Shown one piece after another: positions 32,950 through 35,345 of a stretch of 35,345 bases of DNA. Position 1 is the stretch's first letter; each line of letters opens with the position of its first letter. This stretch comes from Rhodocyclaceae bacterium. Lineage in GTDB: Bacteria; Pseudomonadota; Gammaproteobacteria; Burkholderiales; Rhodocyclaceae. The notes under the pieces were generated by a model. The model made no database searches, was not told the origin of the DNA, and saw only the letters and a list, made by a program, of their open reading frames with translations. Made by a program: the position numbers and the translations under genes. The stretch spans positions 1 to 35,345 of the forward strand of contig JAEUNH010000011.1 of NCBI GenBank assembly GCA_016791205.1, in the 5' to 3' direction.

Positions 32950-33804
32950 TCAGCCTCCGTCCGCCGGCGGACCGCGCTTGACGAGGAAGCCCTGGCCGGT
33001 CGGCAGGTGCACCACCGACCGCTCCGGCGTGGTCGCGGCGAATTCGTCGAAGGCCCGCCGCGCGCCCGGGCAGGTGTGGTAGCCGTAGTCGTCGCACAGC
33101 AGGATGCCGCCCGGCACCAGGCGCGGATAGAAAAACGTCAGCGAGTCCTTCGTCGGCTGGTAGAGATCGACATCGACGTGCACGAAGGAAAAGCGGCGCG
33201 CCGCCACCTCCCCGAAGCGTTGCGGAATCCAGCCTCGGTGGTAGCGGACGTTGCCGAAGCGGCCGAGCTTGAGCATGGTCTCCTCGATGGGCACCGACAA
33301 GTCGCCCGCCGTCCAGTGGAAGGCGGCCGAGGTGCGCGGACGGTCTTCCGGGCCCGGCGCCGAAAGACCCTCGAAGGAGTCGAAGGCGTGGTGCTCGGAC
33401 AGGCCGCCGTCCTCGCGCGCGCTGCAGATCAGATAGCTGGAGGCGCCGTCGAGCACGCCGCATTCCGCGGTGTCGCCGGGCAGGTGGCGCGTGCTGCGCG
33501 CCATCGACCAGAGCACGAACTTGCGGTCGTGCCGCTGCGTGCCGGCATACGGCGAGGCGTTCCAGATGTCCCAGAAGGCCGGCTCGTCCTGCCACATCAG
33601 GTTCTTGTTGTAGATCTCGAAGCCCTCGCGCAGGGCCTTCCAGTTGAGGTACTCGAAGAACGCGTCGTGGCGCTCCTTCGGGTCGGCGATCGCTTCCAGC
33701 GCCATCAGCCGCCGCGCCTCGGCAAGCATGTCCGGCCGCGCGCCGAAGGCCAGCTCGGCGGCGGCACGCAGGCGAGACAGGTGGCGGGTGATCTTGCCGA
33801 ACAT
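32950..33804 (-). CDS. TylF/MycF-family O-methyltransferase
   Basis: This 284-residue protein fits the macrocin O-methyltransferase (TylF) family, enzymes that methylate sugar hydroxyls with SAM and Mg2+. Recognisable parts are the SAM-binding GDTAECGVLDGASSYLI (about 107-123), HAFDSFEGLSAP, the metal-binding FVHVDVDLYQPTKDSL, and LCDDYGYHTCPGARRAFDEF. The first 90 residues form the helical N-terminal part typical of the family. It starts at ATG 33804 and lies 10 nt after the preceding methyltransferase. In this locus it most likely methylates a monosaccharide of the surface polysaccharide. Position and sugar are unknown. Confidence 0.9.
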   Translation of the reverse strand: MFGKITRHLSRLRAAAELAFGARPDMLAEARRLMALEAIADPKERHDAFFEYLNWKALREGFEIYNKNLMWQDEPAFWDIWNASPYAGTQRHDRKFVLWSMARSTRHLPGDTAECGVLDGASSYLICSAREDGGLSEHHAFDSFEGLSAPGPEDRPRTSAAFHWTAGDLSVPIEETMLKLGRFGNVRYHRGWIPQRFGEVAARRFSFVHVDVDLYQPTKDSLTFFYPRLVPGGILLCDDYGYHTCPGARRAFDEFAATTPERSVVHLPTGQGFLVKRGPPADGG

Positions 33805-33814
33805 GGCGTCAGTC

Positions 33815-34528
33815 TCACGCGCGGCAAATCGCCAGCTGGCAGGAATACCACGATGGCGGCCGGCCGAGGGCGGCCATCAGGCGCCCGAAGGCTTTGCGCG
33901 GCGCCGAGCTGCGCTGCTGCGGCAGGCGGCGCTGTCCCAGGATTTCAAGGCCCCGGCTGGAGAGAAAGGAGCCAAATTCCCGAAAGCTCCATTCGCGAAC
34001 GTGCATCGGGTGAGGACAGTCAACGCAGTCCCTGCCGCGCAGGGCGTCGCGCTCCGGCGTCGAGATGAGCAGCAGGCCGCCGGGCGCAAGATGGCGGCGC
34101 ATGAAGTCGAGGCAGGGGTCGGGATCGACCAGGTGCTCGATGACGTCGGCGCACAGCACCAGGTCGAAAGTCCTGCCGATGGCGGGGAAATCGCGATCAA
34201 GGTTGGCGGCGAAGAAGTGTGCCGCCGGCAGCATCTCGGCGGCATGCTGCGCGGCGTTCGGCTGGTCGACCAGGCAGATGTCCAGATCGGCCGGCATCAG
34301 CGCCTTCAGCTTGACCGGCGGACCGCTGCCGACGTCGAGCAAGCTCTTGAGGTGCTGTTCGCGCACCAGGCGGGCGGCGGCCTCGTAGACGTCCCACTGG
34401 TAGTTGGCGGCGCTCAGCAGGCGGCCCTCGTTCCAGTAGGCGGGATCCTCGCTCGGGTCGTAGGTTGCCTGCACCAGGTTCTCCCGGTAGTCGGCCCTGA
34501 TCGCATAGCGGTCGCTGGGGGTAGCCAT
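33815..34528 (-). CDS. Class I SAM-dependent methyltransferase
   Basis: This is a 237-residue methyltransferase. Motif I is LLDVGSGPPVKL (63-74), with an acidic residue after it in CLVDQPNA. CADVIEHLVDPDPCLDFM is motif IV, followed by LAPGGLLLISTPERDALRGRDC. The N-terminal part with YDPSEDPAYWNEGRLLSAANY and a C-terminal SSRGLEILGQRRLPQQ are like methyltransferases found next to Wzt transporters. It starts at ATG 34528, 4 nt after the Wzt stop, with GGAGA 12 nt upstream. Because it directly follows wzt it is a candidate chain-terminating (capping) methyltransferase. Confidence 0.87.
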   Translation of the reverse strand: MATPSDRYAIRADYRENLVQATYDPSEDPAYWNEGRLLSAANYQWDVYEAAARLVREQHLKSLLDVGSGPPVKLKALMPADLDICLVDQPNAAQHAAEMLPAAHFFAANLDRDFPAIGRTFDLVLCADVIEHLVDPDPCLDFMRRHLAPGGLLLISTPERDALRGRDCVDCPHPMHVREWSFREFGSFLSSRGLEILGQRRLPQQRSSAPRKAFGRLMAALGRPPSWYSCQLAICRA

Positions 34529-34532
34529 AACG

Positions 34533-35345
34533 TCAGGCGATCTCCCAGTCGCCCTGGCAGACGTAGATGCCGCAGTCGCCGGTCAGATCGAGGGCGGCGG
34601 CGTCCTTGAGGAGGACGCTGAATTCGGCGGCGCGCGGCCAGGTATCGAGGCGGACGTTGCGGCCGACCGCGACGGCGTTGATGTGATACCAGCCCGACGT
34701 CAGCTGGCAGCGCGGCATGCTGAAGGCGATGCGGTGGCGGCCGTGGAACGCGGTGCGCTCGGTCAGGCCGATGGTGGACATCATGGCGATCAGGTCGCCG
34801 CCGGCGCACAGCTCGAAGCGGAAGCGGACGTCGTCGACCGGCCGGTCGGCGACGACCTCGGCGACGATCCGCAGCGGGGCATGGGTGCGAAAGGCGCCGT
34901 CGGCGGGGTCGCGTGCGCCTTCGACCGCGACCCGCTCGAAGCGAACGGCGTGGGTGCCTTCGCGCAAGGCGAGGTCGCTTCCCGCCTGCGGCGACAGCTC
35001 CCGATGCACCAGCCCCTGGTAGAGGGCCAGCGCCTCTTTCGCCGGCGCCAGCGGCGAGAGCCGGCCGCGGTCCATGACGGCGACGCGGCCGCACAGGCGT
35101 TCGAGCTGGTAGGGGTTGTGCGAGACCACCAACATGGTGGTGCCCCGCGACTGCATGTCGTGAATGCGATCGAAGCACTTTTGCTGGAAGATTGCGTCCC
35201 CGACCGCCAGCGCCTCGTCGACAACCAGGATGTCGGGATCGACGTGTGCCGCCACTGCGAACGCCAGCCTGACGAACATCCCGCTCGAGTAGGTTCTCAC
35301 TGGCTGGTCGATGAATTCGCCGATGTCGGCGAAGCCGGCGATGGC
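34533..35345 (-). CDS. wzt: Wzt-type O-polysaccharide ABC transporter ATP-binding protein, 5' end outside window
   Basis: The last 270 residues of the nucleotide-binding subunit of an O-antigen or capsule exporter are visible; the Walker A part lies to the right of the window. It opens in frame with FADIGEFIDQPVRTYSSGM, where YSSGM is the ABC signature of the Wzt/KpsT group. DILVVDEALAVGD is Walker B with its catalytic Glu, and LVVSHN holds the switch His. Residues about 150-270 form the C-terminal domain found in Wzt proteins that bind the non-reducing end of the finished O-chain. It is at the head of the visible operon; the partner permease gene wzm is presumably further right. Confidence 0.93.
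   Translation of the reverse strand, partial: AIAGFADIGEFIDQPVRTYSSGMFVRLAFAVAAHVDPDILVVDEALAVGDAIFQQKCFDRIHDMQSRGTTMLVVSHNPYQLERLCGRVAVMDRGRLSPLAPAKEALALYQGLVHRELSPQAGSDLALREGTHAVRFERVAVEGARDPADGAFRTHAPLRIVAEVVADRPVDDVRFRFELCAGGDLIAMMSTIGLTERTAFHGRHRIAFSMPRCQLTSGWYHINAVAVGRNVRLDTWPRAAEFSVLLKDAAALDLTGDCGIYVCQGDWEIA

Overview
The window looks like a chromosomal segment of a high-GC, Gram-negative betaproteobacterium. Rhodocyclales or a relative (the Azoarcus/Thauera/Sterolibacterium neighbourhood) is my best guess. The grounds are the phenylacetate-degradation genes paaG and paaY, a proteobacterial sucCD pair, a type IVa prepilin behind a near-perfect sigma-54 promoter, and an ABC-transporter-type O-antigen locus. 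I placed it by protein resemblance only; no search was run. I saw no tRNA, rRNA, CRISPR array, insertion sequence or phage gene.

Layout. (1) 1-1306: divergent paaG (cut by the window edge) and paaY. (2) 1467-3639: sucC and sucD, separated by an unusual 118-nt spacer that holds two perfect inverted repeats. (3) 3938-16441: eight co-directional genes forming a signalling operon. They encode a CHASE2 Ser/Thr kinase, a PP2C phosphatase, an FHA protein, a CHASE2 class III adenylate cyclase, a metallo-beta-lactamase-fold hydrolase resembling class II cAMP phosphodiesterases, a cyclic-nucleotide-binding/rhodanese protein, a GspE/PilB-type ATPase with an N-terminal GAF domain, and a GAF/HD-GYP c-di-GMP phosphodiesterase. 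(4) 16536-17133: pilA with its own sigma-54 promoter and intrinsic terminator. (5) 17161-23009: a polytopic GT-C-like protein with a TPR tail, then a tight operon of GT2, GT4, SAM methyltransferase and GT2 genes. (6) 23002-35345, minus strand: a polysaccharide locus reading from the right edge. It holds Wzt (partial), five SAM methyltransferases, an asparagine synthetase, a DxD-containing unknown, a TOD1/DUF616-like protein with WY repeats, and two GT2 proteins. It meets the plus-strand operon tail to tail with an 8-bp overlap.

How the genes may work together. The most notable region is the signalling operon. Reversible Ser/Thr phosphorylation (kinase, phosphatase, FHA reader), cAMP (cyclase, putative phosphodiesterase, CNB and perhaps GAF readers) and c-di-GMP breakdown (HD-GYP) are encoded together with a secretion/pilus ATPase, directly upstream of the pilin gene. 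The kinase and the cyclase share the same CHASE2 plus three-helix sensor design, so one extracytoplasmic cue may feed both outputs. I infer that this unit tunes type IV pilus assembly or a related secretion machine. The flanking glycan genes suggest that the pilin or cell surface is glycosylated and that the O-polysaccharide is heavily methylated.
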